DNA of 64,000 nucleotides from Microbacterium sufflavum (GTDB taxonomy: Bacteria; Actinomycetota; Actinomycetes; Actinomycetales; Microbacteriaceae): NCBI RefSeq assembly GCF_023091155.1, contig NZ_JAHWXK010000001.1, positions 620,001-684,000 of the forward strand. Reading direction: 5' to 3'. The notes under the pieces were generated by a model, which was not told where the DNA came from, searched no databases, and was given only the letters and a program-made list of their open reading frames with translations. Positions 9,969 to 19,336 of this stretch are shown here, piece by piece. The translations under genes and the position numbers were made by a program. Numbering within the stretch: position 1 is the stretch's first letter; each line of letters opens with the position of its first letter.

Positions 9969-11486
9969 TCAGCGGTTCTGCGGGAAGCCGAGGTCGATGC
10001 CGCCGTGGGTGGCGGGGTCGAGCCAGCGGCTGGTGACGGCCTTCTCGCGGGTGAAGAAGTCGAACCCGTGCACACCGTACGCCTTGGCGTCGCCGAACAG
10101 CGACGCCTTCCACCCGCCGAACGAGTGGTAGGCGACGGGTACCGGGATGGGCACGTTGATGCCGATCATGCCCACCTGCACCTCGTGCTGGAAGCGGCGG
10201 GCCGCTCCCCCGTCGTTCGTGAAGATCGCGGTGCCGTTGCCGAAGCGCCCGGAGTTGATCAGGTCGACGCCCTCCTGGAACGTCTCGACCCGCACGACCG
10301 AGAGCACCGGGCCGAAGATCTCCTCCGTGTAGGCGCGGGAGTCGGTGGGGATGTCGTCGATCAGGGTGGGGCCGAAGAAGAAGCCGTCCTCGCGTCCGTC
10401 CACCGTCAGGCCACGGCCGTCCACCACGATGCGGGCGCCGTCGGCCTCCGCGATGTCGACGTAACCGGAGACCTTCGCCCGGTGCTCCGCGCTGATCAGC
10501 GGGCCCATGTCGGGCTCGCCGGTGCCGTCGCCCGCGCCGTCGCCCACCCGCAGCGTCGCGATCCGCTCGGTGATCTTCGCGATGAGCTCGTCCGCGACGG
10601 GCTCCACCGCCAGCACGACCGACACGGCCATGCAGCGCTCGCCCGCGGCACCGAAGCCCGCGTTCACGGCCTGATCCGCGACCAGGTCGAGGTCGGCGTC
10701 CGGCAGCACCAGCATGTGGTTCTTCGCACCGCCGAGGGCCTGCACGCGCTTGCCGGTGCGCGACGCCGTCTCGTAGATGTACTGCGCGATGGGCGTCGAT
10801 CCCACGAACGAGATCGACTGCACGATGTCGCTGTGCAGCAGCCCGTCGACCGCCTGCTTGTCGCCCTGCAGGACCGTGAACACCCCGGCGGGCAGCCCCG
10901 CCTCGGCCCACAGCTCGGCCAGCCACAGCGCGGCGGACGGGTCCTTCTCGCTCGGCTTGAGGACCACCGCGTTGCCCGCCGCGATCGCCACGGGGAAGAA
11001 CCACATCGGCACCATCGCCGGGAAGTTGAACGGCGAGATGATGCCCACGACACCCAGCGGCTGCTTGAGCGAGTACACGTCGATCCCGGTCGAGGCGTTC
11101 TCCGAGTAGGCGCCCTTGATCAGGTGCGGGAACCCGGTCGCCAGCTCCACGACCTCCTGGCCGCGCAGGATCTCGCCCATCGCGTCGGAGAGCACCTTGC
11201 CGTGCTCGGCGGTGATGATCGCGGCGAGCTCGCCCCTGCGGGCGTTCAGCAGCTCCCGGAACGCGAACAGCACGCCCTGCCGCTTCGCGATCGACCACGT
11301 GCTCCACTCCGCGAAACCGCGCTCCGCGGACGCGAGGGCCGCGGCGATCTCGGCCTCGTCGGCGAGCGCGACCCTGGCGGTCTCGGCGCCCGTGGCGGGG
11401 TTGAACACGGGGGCGGTCCGCCCGCTGGTCGAGGCGTGCGGGGCACCGTCGATCCAGTGGCCGATGACGGGGGTGTCGGAGCTCAT
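9969..11486 (-). CDS. iolA: CoA-acylating methylmalonate-semialdehyde dehydrogenase
   Basis: 505 residues. It oxidises malonate semialdehyde (from inositol) or methylmalonate semialdehyde (from valine) to acetyl-CoA or propionyl-CoA with NAD+ and CoA. The aldehyde-dehydrogenase fold is clear: NAD-binding SPFNFPAMVPMW (151-162), glycine motif SFVGSTP (226-232), and the catalytic Cys285 in GERCMAVS. The Arg at 284 next to the catalytic Cys is characteristic of MMSDH. It sits between the barrel gene and iolB, which fits the final inositol step. The product is also called MmsA; the 3-hydroxyisobutyryl-CoA hydrolase-like gene at 43767 may share the valine route. Confidence 0.95.
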   Translation of the reverse strand: MSSDTPVIGHWIDGAPHASTSGRTAPVFNPATGAETARVALADEAEIAAALASAERGFAEWSTWSIAKRQGVLFAFRELLNARRGELAAIITAEHGKVLSDAMGEILRGQEVVELATGFPHLIKGAYSENASTGIDVYSLKQPLGVVGIISPFNFPAMVPMWFFPVAIAAGNAVVLKPSEKDPSAALWLAELWAEAGLPAGVFTVLQGDKQAVDGLLHSDIVQSISFVGSTPIAQYIYETASRTGKRVQALGGAKNHMLVLPDADLDLVADQAVNAGFGAAGERCMAVSVVLAVEPVADELIAKITERIATLRVGDGAGDGTGEPDMGPLISAEHRAKVSGYVDIAEADGARIVVDGRGLTVDGREDGFFFGPTLIDDIPTDSRAYTEEIFGPVLSVVRVETFQEGVDLINSGRFGNGTAIFTNDGGAARRFQHEVQVGMIGINVPIPVPVAYHSFGGWKASLFGDAKAYGVHGFDFFTREKAVTSRWLDPATHGGIDLGFPQNR

Positions 11487-11501
11487 GCGGGTCCTTCGGG
11501 A

Positions 11502-12401
11502 TCAGGCCGATAGGCCGGGGTGGACGAGGGAGGCGGCGACGTCGATGGCCGCGGCCACGTCGATGTCGGCGGAGTACAGCAACGTGCGGCCGACCGTGAG
11601 GCCGCGCACGCCGGGGAGCGACAGGGCGTCCTCCCACGAGGAGAACGTGTCGTCGGGGTCGGCACCCGCGTCGCCGCCGAGCAGCAGCACGGGCAGGGTG
11701 GTCGCGGCGAGCACGCGCTCCATGTCGTCGACCACGGGCAGCTTGAGCCACGTGCTCGCGCTGCTGGCGCCCAGGCCGCTCGCGATCGCGATGGACAGCA
11801 TCACGGCGTCGGGGCTGAGGTCGTTGACGATACGGCCGTCGACGCGGCGGCTGAGGAACGGCTCGAGCATGATCGGCAGGTCGGCGCGGGCCGCCGCGGT
11901 CACCGCGTCGGCCGTGGAGGCCAGGGTCGGCGCCGTGCCGTCGTCGTCGAGGTTCACGCGCAGCAGCGCCTTGGCGAAGTCGATGCCCGAGTCCACCATC
12001 GCCGGCACGTCGTACCCGGTGTAGCGGTCGTCCATCTCGAAGCTCGCACCCCGCAGCCCGCCGCGGTTCATCGAGCCGACCACGATCTTGTCGTCGAGCA
12101 GGCCGAGCACGGCCAGGTCGTCGATGATGTCGGGCGTGCCGAGCACCCCGTCGACGCCCGGGTGGCGCAGCGCGATCGCGAGGCGGTCGAGCAGCTCGTA
12201 GCGGTCGGCCATGGCGTAGGGCTCCGCGCCCACCGCGAGGGCTCCGCGTGCGGGATGGTCGGCCGCGATGATGAACAGCCGTCCGTCGCCGCGGATGATG
12301 TCGCGGCGGCGGCGCGCGGCCAGCAGCTCGCGGATCGCCCGGGGGGACTCGGCCCGCACGGTGCGCAGTCGCTCGAAGTCCTCTTGCGTCAGTGCTGTCA
12401 T
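11502..12401 (-). CDS. Cgl0159-family (beta/alpha)8-barrel protein, probable inositol-pathway aldolase
   Basis: 299 residues. It resembles the barrel protein found between iolC and iolA in the Corynebacterium glutamicum inositol cluster (Cgl0159 family, DeoC/class I aldolase-like). Visible strands include LFIIAADHPARGALAVG, LLRVNLDDDG and PVLLLGGDAG; a Lys in TWLKLPVV is a candidate Schiff-base residue. No iolJ-type class II aldolase is present, so it probably cleaves 2-deoxy-5-keto-gluconate-6-phosphate to DHAP and malonate semialdehyde; this is inference. The start at 12401 is set by GGAG nine bases upstream; the ATG at 12410 has GGAG directly abutting it and overlaps iolC. Confidence 0.85.
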   Translation of the reverse strand: MTALTQEDFERLRTVRAESPRAIRELLAARRRRDIIRGDGRLFIIAADHPARGALAVGAEPYAMADRYELLDRLAIALRHPGVDGVLGTPDIIDDLAVLGLLDDKIVVGSMNRGGLRGASFEMDDRYTGYDVPAMVDSGIDFAKALLRVNLDDDGTAPTLASTADAVTAAARADLPIMLEPFLSRRVDGRIVNDLSPDAVMLSIAIASGLGASSASTWLKLPVVDDMERVLAATTLPVLLLGGDAGADPDDTFSSWEDALSLPGVRGLTVGRTLLYSADIDVAAAIDVAASLVHPGLSA

Positions 12402-12402
12402 G

Positions 12403-13359
12403 TCACGCATCTCCGTTCACGACCTCCGCGATCTCGCGCTCGGTCGGCATCGCCGTGGAGCACTCGCGGCGGCCGGCGACGATGCCGCCCGCCACGTTGG
12501 CCCACGTCAGGGTCTTCTCCAGCGGCCATCCGGCGAGCAGCCCGTGGCACAGCGCACCGCCGAACGCGTCGCCCGCCCCGAGGCCGTTCACCACGGCGAC
12601 CTGTCGCGCCGGGATCTCGACGCGCTCCGTGGCGGTCTTGGCGAGCACGCCGCGGGGGCCCTGCTTCACGATCGCGAGCTCCACGCCGCGGTCGAGCAGG
12701 GCGTCGGCGGCACGCTCGGGATCGGTCTCGCCGACCGCGACCTCGCACTCCTCGCGGTTGCCGACGGCGACCGTGGCGAAGCCCAGCGCCCGCTGGACCC
12801 ACGGGCGTGCGGCCTCGGCCGACTCCCAGAACATCGGGCGGTAGTCGAGGTCGAACACGGTGTGCGCCCGGCGGCCGCGCTGTTCCAGCAGCTCCAGGTG
12901 GGTCGTGCGGCTGGGGTCCTCGCTGAGGCCGGTCGCGGTGAACCACACCAGGGCCGTGTCGCGCACGGTGTCGGCGTCGACGTCGTCCGGCCGGAGCTGG
13001 AGGTCGGGCGCCGACGGCTCGCGGTAGAAGTAGAGTGGGAAGTCGTCGGGCGGGAAGATCTCGCAGAACGTGATCGGGGTCTTGTAGTCGGGGTCGGTGG
13101 CGACGAACCGGCTCGACACCCCGAGGCGCTCCAGCTCGTCGCGCAGGTACTGCCCGAACGGGTCGTCGCCCACGCGGGAGAACAGCGCGGTGTCGTGGCC
13201 GTACCGGGCGGCGGCGACCGCGACGTTGGCGGCGCTGCCGCCGAGGTACTTGCCGAAGCTCGTGACCTCGCTGAGCCCCACGCCGTCCTGCAGCGGGTAC
13301 AGGTCGACGCCGAGGCGTCCGATGCTGAGGATCTCGGTCGCCCGTGGTCGCTCGCTCAT
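12403..13359 (-). CDS. iolC: 5-dehydro-2-deoxygluconokinase
   Basis: 318 residues, a PfkB-family sugar kinase. It phosphorylates 2-deoxy-5-keto-gluconate at C6. The N-terminal signature GGSAANVAVAAARYG and the C-terminal signature NGLGAGDAFGGALCHG (anion hole and catalytic Asp) are both intact. It is the first gene of the inositol operon. A GAGGAGG ribosome site lies a few bases before the ATG. The upstream region holds a match to the IolR operator, so it is likely repressed without inositol. Confidence 0.95.
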   Translation of the reverse strand: MSERPRATEILSIGRLGVDLYPLQDGVGLSEVTSFGKYLGGSAANVAVAAARYGHDTALFSRVGDDPFGQYLRDELERLGVSSRFVATDPDYKTPITFCEIFPPDDFPLYFYREPSAPDLQLRPDDVDADTVRDTALVWFTATGLSEDPSRTTHLELLEQRGRRAHTVFDLDYRPMFWESAEAARPWVQRALGFATVAVGNREECEVAVGETDPERAADALLDRGVELAIVKQGPRGVLAKTATERVEIPARQVAVVNGLGAGDAFGGALCHGLLAGWPLEKTLTWANVAGGIVAGRRECSTAMPTEREIAEVVNGDA

Positions 13360-13383
13360 CGCCCCGCCTCCTCTCGCTGCATT

Positions 13384-13396
13384 TGTCCTAACATTA
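13384..13396 (-). promoter_or_regulatory. IolR-type operator over the -10 region of the iolC operon
   Basis: TGTCCTAACA at 13384-13393 (plus strand) matches, base for base, KGWCHTRACA, the consensus I recall for C. glutamicum IolR. It also has the GT-N4-AC core expected for HutC-type GntR proteins. On the minus strand a possible -10 element TAATGT (13391-13396) overlaps it, 31-36 bp before the iolC ATG, which suits repression. No convincing -35 is seen. Confidence 0.65.
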
Positions 13397-13425
13397 GCAC
13401 TATTGCGCTCCCACCCGTGCGGCCG

Positions 13426-16113
13426 TCACCGGATCGCGCGCCGCAGGCTGACCACGCCGCCGCCCGCCACTCGCGCACCGCGGGTGTCCAGCGCGTCCTC
13501 CTGCACCTCACCGCGCAGATCGGTACGCGCCCACGCACCCTCGGCCGCGAACGCCAGGTCGCGCTCGCCGTCGAGGTAGTTCACGAAGCGCAGCTCGGCC
13601 TCGTCGTCCACGCGTCGCGCCGACTCGAGCACCACGTCACCCGACAGCTCCGCACGGAACGCGGGCTCCGGCAGCGGCCCGTCCGTCTCTCCGGTGCCCC
13701 GCACCACGAGCGGCTCGTGCCGGAACAGGTCGGACGCCCGCACCGCCGTCGCATCGTCGGCACCGACCAGGATCGCCAGCTCGGTGTGCACCGGCACCCC
13801 GAGGTACTGCGCGCCCGGCACCGGGATCTCGGAGCCGGCCGGCTCATCGCGCAGCGGGTGCAGGTTCACGCTCATCATGCCCACCGAGCGCGACAGCGTC
13901 ACCGCGAGGGCGTCCTGCTCCCCCGCGGTCGAGACGAGCTCGTACTCCGACAGCTTCTGCACCAGCACCGCCGTCGAGCCCGCCGCGGCGAACCGGTACG
14001 CGGGGTAGGTCGGCAGCGGGAACTCGCCCCAGCCGCCCTCGGCCTCGCGCCCGCGCACCGTGAGCCCGTACTGACCAGCGCTGCGCGACGACTCCAGCCC
14101 CGCGGCCCCGGTGGGCACGAGCACCCGCAGCCGGTGGTCGGACGCGGTGTTGACGTAGTCGATGCCCACCCGGAGGAAGCCCTCGCCCTCGCGCAGCTCG
14201 ACCGTGGTCTCGGTCACCAGCGGCACGGTCGCGGCGCCGCGACGACGGTCGGCGTCCAGGCGCTCCGGCAGGTCGTACACGCGGCGGATGCGCAGTCGCC
14301 CGCGCAGCGGCCCCTCCTCGACCACCGTCACCTCGACCGATGCCGGGGCGGTCACGGCGGAGGCGGGGTCGACCGGCCCGTAATTGTACGAGTCACCGCA
14401 GTCGCCCTCGTCGACCAGGGCCAGGGCGCCGTCGATCGCGGAGCCGTCCGCGCCGTCGATGCGCACCGTGCCGTCGGGGTTCACGGTCGCGGTCAGCGCC
14501 GCGTTCGACAGCGAGGTCGCGGTCACCCGCACGGGGTCGAGGGGCGCGGGGGCCGAGGTCTCCGACACGGCCGCGAGCGCGACACCGTCGAGGTCGACCG
14601 CGAGCAGCGCCCGGTGCCGCGGATCCGCGATGGTCTCCACGTGCCACAGGTCGTCGCCCGCGGCATCGGCGGCCACGCGCTCCTCCAGCTCGACCGTGAA
14701 CGCGGCCAGATCCCACACCCCGCGGGGGCTTTCGGCCACCTCGAAACGCAGCGACCGCTCGCCCCACGCGTAGCCGTTGATCTGCTGCCCGAACAGCTCG
14801 CGCCCGTGGATGCGGCGCAGGAGCTTGGGCAGGTCGGCCGTGCGCAACTGCTCGTCGCCCAGCACCGTGGGCAGCGGGTCGAGCACCTGCACCCCGGGGG
14901 CGAGGGCGGCGGGATCCACACCGTGCAGCGTGACCTCCACCTGCGCGCGCCGGGCGAAGCCGGACGGGTTGAACACCAGGTGCTGCGCGGGGCTCACCGA
15001 CACCGCGAGGTCGCGCAGCACGCTGTCGATCACGCCGCGGGCGATGTGCCCGGCCGTGTGGATGCGGGTGCCCACCTGCTCCGCGGTGCTGTCGACGCCG
15101 CAGCCGGTGACCGAGTCGTGCGCGGTGCTCTCCACGAGGCGGTACCACGCCGTGTCGAAGAACGAGCGGTGGTCGCGCGTGCCGTACAGCAGGTCGAGCC
15201 GTTCGGCCGCGGCGAGCGCCTGCTCCGAGCGGGCCATCTCGCGCTTGAGGTTCGTGCGGATCGAGAAGACGCCGGGCAGCAGGTTGCCGCGGGCGTGCGA
15301 GCGCATCTCCCCGCGCACCTGGGGCAGCGCGGCGAGCGCGTCCGCATCGGTCGCGTAGCGCGCGAGGTGCTCGTCGAGCGTCGCGATCGACAGGCGGGGC
15401 TCACCGCCTATCGCGTCGTAGTCGCGGATCACCTCGGCCAGGTCCTCCGGGGGCGCGGAGTGGTCGGTGCCGAGCATCGCCAGCACGGGGTCGTCGCCGT
15501 ACCACGACGCGGTGCGGGCGGCGTAGTCGGGGGCGAGCGCGGGGAGCTGACCGGGCAGGGCGAACATGTCGAGGCCGTTGCCGTAGCCGTCGAACAGGTA
15601 CTCGCAGCGCACCGCGTCGCCGTTGGGCGCGACCCAGGAGAACGCGTGCTCCTGCACGTCACCGGGCACGCCGCGCCACAGGGCGCTGTGCCGGATGCCG
15701 AAGCCCGCCAGGATCTGCGGCATCTGCGCCGCGTGGCCGAACATGTCGGGCAGGTAGCCGACGGGCATGGTGCGGCCGAGGCGGGCGCTCGCGGCGCGGC
15801 CCAGCTCCAGGTTGCGCACGATGGTCTCGCCGTCGCAGCCGAACTCGTCGAGCAGGATCAGGAAGGGGCCGATGCTCAGCTGCCCGCTCTCGACGAGTGC
15901 CACCACGCGGTCGCGCATGTCCGGGCGCATCTCCAGGTAGTCCTCGATGGCCGCGGCCTGCCCGTCGAGCGTGAACCGGTACGACGGCTCCGCCTCGAGG
16001 ATGCCGATCAGGCGGTCGAGCATGTGCACGAGCCGCAGGCGGAACACGTCGTGCGGCTCGTACCACTCGCGGTCCCAGTGGGTGTGGGGGACGACGACGA
16101 TCTCACTGCTCAC
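13426..16113 (-). CDS. Glycoside hydrolase family 38 alpha-mannosidase
   Basis: 895 residues, full length. The N-terminus PHTHWDREWY (residues 9-18) carries the zinc-binding His12 and Asp14. The catalytic nucleophile is Asp123 in GYLPDMFGH. The order of motifs (GYLP, SALWRG, FLFDG-like) resembles the bacterial MngB branch, which removes mannose from mannosylglycerate, more than lysosomal enzymes. No signal peptide is visible, so it acts in the cytoplasm on an imported mannoside. It is the last gene of the operon with the sugar importer and the PHP enzyme. Start GTG has AGGAG about ten bases upstream. The true substrate is unknown; a mannosyl-inositol compound is inferred from context. Confidence 0.85.
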   Translation of the reverse strand: MSSEIVVVPHTHWDREWYEPHDVFRLRLVHMLDRLIGILEAEPSYRFTLDGQAAAIEDYLEMRPDMRDRVVALVESGQLSIGPFLILLDEFGCDGETIVRNLELGRAASARLGRTMPVGYLPDMFGHAAQMPQILAGFGIRHSALWRGVPGDVQEHAFSWVAPNGDAVRCEYLFDGYGNGLDMFALPGQLPALAPDYAARTASWYGDDPVLAMLGTDHSAPPEDLAEVIRDYDAIGGEPRLSIATLDEHLARYATDADALAALPQVRGEMRSHARGNLLPGVFSIRTNLKREMARSEQALAAAERLDLLYGTRDHRSFFDTAWYRLVESTAHDSVTGCGVDSTAEQVGTRIHTAGHIARGVIDSVLRDLAVSVSPAQHLVFNPSGFARRAQVEVTLHGVDPAALAPGVQVLDPLPTVLGDEQLRTADLPKLLRRIHGRELFGQQINGYAWGERSLRFEVAESPRGVWDLAAFTVELEERVAADAAGDDLWHVETIADPRHRALLAVDLDGVALAAVSETSAPAPLDPVRVTATSLSNAALTATVNPDGTVRIDGADGSAIDGALALVDEGDCGDSYNYGPVDPASAVTAPASVEVTVVEEGPLRGRLRIRRVYDLPERLDADRRRGAATVPLVTETTVELREGEGFLRVGIDYVNTASDHRLRVLVPTGAAGLESSRSAGQYGLTVRGREAEGGWGEFPLPTYPAYRFAAAGSTAVLVQKLSEYELVSTAGEQDALAVTLSRSVGMMSVNLHPLRDEPAGSEIPVPGAQYLGVPVHTELAILVGADDATAVRASDLFRHEPLVVRGTGETDGPLPEPAFRAELSGDVVLESARRVDDEAELRFVNYLDGERDLAFAAEGAWARTDLRGEVQEDALDTRGARVAGGGVVSLRRAIR

Positions 16114-16152
16114 GGGCGGGGACTCCTGTATCTCGGGGGGTTCGGGCGGCGC

Positions 16153-17409
16153 TCAGGCGCACAGGGCGGCGATGCTGCGGTCGGGGTGCAGCAGGTAGTA
16201 CGGGCCGGCGGCGGGATCGCCGGAGAAGGAGGCGCGGTCGCCGTGCACGGCACGACGCTCGCCCGCGCCGTCGACGAGGATGAGCCCGTCGGCGTCGATC
16301 GCGAGCAGGTCGCCGTCCACGCGCAGCAGCACGGGCGCGGTGAACAGCTCGGGCACGGTGAGGCCGTCGCGCACGGCGACGCCGCCCATGATCGCGGTGC
16401 GGCCGGCGGCGACCCCGGCGAGGATCGCCTCGGCCGAGTCGTCCTCCGCCGCGACCCACGTGGTGGGCGTGCCCGGGCCGACACCCTGACTCCGCATGTG
16501 GAAGTCGGCGCCTCCCAGCAGCACGGCCCCCTTGTCCCAGCGCTCGTGGAACGCGAGGGGCGAGGTGGCGATCAGCTCGCGGTACCAGGTGGAGTGCCAC
16601 AGCTCGATCGCCCGGGGCGTGCGCTCCAGCGGGTGCAGCCACGAGCAGTCGCCCGAGATCGGGTGGTTCACGCTGAGGACACCGCCCCGGCGCTCGACCT
16701 CGTCGACCCACTCCTGGGCCGGACGGCGGAAGTCGATCCAGCCGATGTCGCCGAACGCGTTCGCGTGACCGCGGTGGGTCGTGACCTCCTGGCCGGGCAG
16801 AAGCGTGATGCCCTGCTGCGCACCCACGACCGGGAGGTGCGCGTGGTGGCTGGTGGTGTTGTGGTCGGTCACGGACAGGAAGTCCAGGCCCGCCCGCACC
16901 CCGAGCGACGCGAGCCCCGCGATGCTCTCGTGCCCGTCGGAGTGCAGGGTGTGCGCGTGGAAGTCACCCGCGTACCACCGCAGTCCGGCGTCCGCGGGCA
17001 GCTCGCGGCTGCTCCCCCGGGGCACCCCGTCGATCCGCGCGGGCACCGGGCCGTGGTCGATGCCCGACTCCGCGGGGAGCAGCACCTCGACGGTCGCGTC
17101 GGTCCCGCCCGCGGGGAGCCGGTGCACGCCGAGGATCACGTGCCACTCCCCCTCCTCCGGGCGACCGGGGAGGTAGCCGGGCGTGGCGTCGTCGGTGCGG
17201 ATCACGAAGTCCTGCCGCGAGCCGCCCGACCATCCGCGCCACCCCGCCGCACCCTCGCAGCCGAGGTCGATCACGGCCGCCTCGGTGTCGTACGACAGGC
17301 GCACCTCGAGCGAGTCCGTGCCGGGCGGCACCTCGAACGGCACGCGCACGTAGCGGTCCGCGTTCTGGATCTCGTGCGTGAGGCGCAGGGTGGTGCGGAT
17401 CGCGGCCAT
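16153..17409 (-). CDS. CehA/McbA-type PHP-domain metallohydrolase
   Basis: 418 residues. An N-terminal beta-sandwich-like domain (about 1-140) precedes a PHP phosphoesterase domain with its metal ligands: YAGDFHAHTLHSDG (His151, His153), VTDHN, GQEVTTHRGHANAFG, SVNHP and GGADFHM. This fits the CehA/McbA family, members of which hydrolyse phosphodiesters and carbamate esters. No signal peptide is seen. Its ATG shares one base with the stop of the ATPase gene (TGATG). Being between a sugar importer and a mannosidase, it may split a phosphoester in the imported glycoside; the substrate is not shown by the sequence. Confidence 0.8.
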   Translation of the reverse strand: MAAIRTTLRLTHEIQNADRYVRVPFEVPPGTDSLEVRLSYDTEAAVIDLGCEGAAGWRGWSGGSRQDFVIRTDDATPGYLPGRPEEGEWHVILGVHRLPAGGTDATVEVLLPAESGIDHGPVPARIDGVPRGSSRELPADAGLRWYAGDFHAHTLHSDGHESIAGLASLGVRAGLDFLSVTDHNTTSHHAHLPVVGAQQGITLLPGQEVTTHRGHANAFGDIGWIDFRRPAQEWVDEVERRGGVLSVNHPISGDCSWLHPLERTPRAIELWHSTWYRELIATSPLAFHERWDKGAVLLGGADFHMRSQGVGPGTPTTWVAAEDDSAEAILAGVAAGRTAIMGGVAVRDGLTVPELFTAPVLLRVDGDLLAIDADGLILVDGAGERRAVHGDRASFSGDPAAGPYYLLHPDRSIAALCA

Positions 17410-18482
17410 CAGCCGATCCGCTCCGTGGTCTCGGTGTCGAACAGCAGGGCGCGGTTGCGCTGCGGCACGATCCAGCCGCGGTCGCCCGGCTGCGGCTCGA
17501 GCTCCTCGGGCACGACGACCTGCAGCTTGTGGTCGCCGGAGCTCACCAGCACGAGGCTGGTCGCACCGAGGGTCTCGGTCACCACGACCTCTGCGGCGAT
17601 GCCGTCGGCGACGGGCTCGGTCGACCAGCGCACGTACTCCGGGCGGATGCCCCAGCTCACGGCCTGCCCGTCGCGCACGTCCGCGGCAGCCTCGGCGGGC
17701 ACGGGCACGTCGGTGTCGCCGATGCGCACGTGGCCGCCGGTGACCGTGGTCTCCAGCAGGTTCATGGGCACGGAGCCGATGAACCCCGCGACGAACGTGT
17801 TGTTGGGGCGGTGGAAGATCTCCCGCGGCGAGCCGATCTGCTGCAGCTTCCCGGCCTTCATGACCGCGATCCGGTCGGCGAGCGCGAGCGCCTCGGCCTG
17901 GTCGTGCGTGACGAACACGGTGGTCACGCCGAGGTCGCGCTGCAGCTCCTTGAGGAACGTGCGCGCCTCGAGCCGCAGCCGGGCGTCGAGGTTCGACAGC
18001 GGCTCGTCCAGGAGCAGCACGTCGGGCCGCGTGGCGACCGCTCGGGCGAGGGCCACGCGCTGCTGCTGCCCGCCCGAGAGCTGGCCGGGGCGACGCTCGA
18101 TGAGGCCGTTCAGCGACAGGCCGTTCGCGACCGACTCGGCCGTGGTGCGGCGCTCGTTCTTCGCGACGCGGCGGATGCGCAGCGGGTAGGCGATGTTGTC
18201 GGCCACGTCCATGTGCGGGAACAGCGCGTAGTCCTGGAACACCATGGCCACGCCGCGCTCACCCGGCTCGGCGTTCGTGACGTCCTTGTCGCCGATCGTG
18301 AGGCGGCCGGACGTGATGCTCTCCAGGCCGGCGATCGAGCGGAGCAGCGTGGTCTTGCCGCAGCCGGAGGGACCGAGGAGGGCGAAGAACTCGCCGTCGG
18401 CGATCTCGACGTCGACGCTGTCGACGCCGCGCACCCCGCCGGGGTACTCCTTGACGAGTTGGGTTGCAGTGATGGCGGCCAT
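17409..18482 (-). CDS. Sugar ABC transporter ATP-binding protein (MsmK/UgpC type)
   Basis: 357 residues. The ATPase domain has Walker A GPSGCGKT (37-44), Q-loop FQDYALFPHM, signature LSGGQQQR, Walker B LLLLDEPLSNLD and H-loop VTHDQAEA. A C-terminal TOBE/OB domain (about 235-357) includes GIRPEYV, typical of MsmK/UgpC/MalK proteins that can serve several importers. The start at 18482 overlaps the preceding permease stop by one base. It energises the two permeases encoded just upstream and may also serve the incomplete importer at the left edge. Confidence 0.95.
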   Translation of the reverse strand: MAAITATQLVKEYPGGVRGVDSVDVEIADGEFFALLGPSGCGKTTLLRSIAGLESITSGRLTIGDKDVTNAEPGERGVAMVFQDYALFPHMDVADNIAYPLRIRRVAKNERRTTAESVANGLSLNGLIERRPGQLSGGQQQRVALARAVATRPDVLLLDEPLSNLDARLRLEARTFLKELQRDLGVTTVFVTHDQAEALALADRIAVMKAGKLQQIGSPREIFHRPNNTFVAGFIGSVPMNLLETTVTGGHVRIGDTDVPVPAEAAADVRDGQAVSWGIRPEYVRWSTEPVADGIAAEVVVTETLGATSLVLVSSGDHKLQVVVPEELEPQPGDRGWIVPQRNRALLFDTETTERIG

Positions 18483-19336
18483 CAGGACTTGATCCCTCCG
18501 TGGAAGCGGAAGCCGTAGCGGCGGTTGACAAAGAAGTAGATGAGGAGGACGGGCACCGAGAAGACCAGCGAGAACGCGGAGATGAGCCGCAGGTCGGCCT
18601 GGCCGCTCTCGGTGTAGAACGTGTACATGAGCACGGCGGCCGGCTGCATGTCGGGCGTGCGCAGCAGCAGGAACGGGACGAGGAAGTTGCCCCACACCTG
18701 CACGATGGTCCAGATCGCGATGAACGCGAGCCCGGGCCGGGCGATCGGCACGACCACGTCCTTCAAGATGCGGAAGGGCCCTGCGCCGTACAGTCGCGCC
18801 GATTCCTCGTACGACTTCGGGATCGAGTCCATGAAGTCCTTGAGGATGAAGATCACGGTGGGCAGAATGCCGCCGGCGAGCACGAGGATCACCCCGACGT
18901 GCGTGTTGATGAGCTGCAGCTGGTTGATGAGCTGGAACGTGGGCACCATGGCCGCGGTCCCTGTCACGATCGACGACAGCAGCAGCAGCCCGTAGAGGAT
19001 GCCGTCGCGGCCGGGGATGTTGATGCGGCTCATGGCGTACGAGGCCAGCGCGCCCAGCACGATCACCAGCGCCATCGTGCCCACGCCGAGGATCAGCGAG
19101 TTCAGGATCGACTTCAGCGCGTAGGGGTTCTCCGCCAGGCGCGCGAAGTTGTCGAGCGTCCAGTCCGGCCATGACACCGTCAGCGACGGGGTCGCGTCGA
19201 ACGGTGCGAGGATCAGCCAGACCATCGGCAGCGCGAAGAACAGCGACACGATCACGAGCACGAGCGTGAACAGGATCCGCGAGACGAAGTGGGTCACGGA
19301 CCGGTCGCGCGCGACGGTCTTGATGGTCGACATCAT
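18482..19336 (-). CDS. Carbohydrate ABC transporter permease, MalG type
   Basis: 284 residues, six predicted helices. The EAA loop is present (ESARLYGAGPFRILKDVVVP). The start is one of two adjacent ATG codons (19336 or 19333); the first overlaps the stop of the other permease by four bases (ATGA). The C-terminus ends in a basic RYGFRFHGGIKS. Works with the permease at 19333-20280, the binding protein and the ATPase in one importer. Confidence 0.9.
   Translation of the reverse strand: MMSTIKTVARDRSVTHFVSRILFTLVLVIVSLFFALPMVWLILAPFDATPSLTVSWPDWTLDNFARLAENPYALKSILNSLILGVGTMALVIVLGALASYAMSRINIPGRDGILYGLLLLSSIVTGTAAMVPTFQLINQLQLINTHVGVILVLAGGILPTVIFILKDFMDSIPKSYEESARLYGAGPFRILKDVVVPIARPGLAFIAIWTIVQVWGNFLVPFLLLRTPDMQPAAVLMYTFYTESGQADLRLISAFSLVFSVPVLLIYFFVNRRYGFRFHGGIKS

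Noticed and set aside
12268..18189. A plus-strand open frame of nearly 2000 codons opposite the inositol genes
   Set aside because: It is a shadow of GC-rich minus-strand genes; it has Arg/His/Gly-rich low complexity and no domain, while the opposite strand has clear enzymes.
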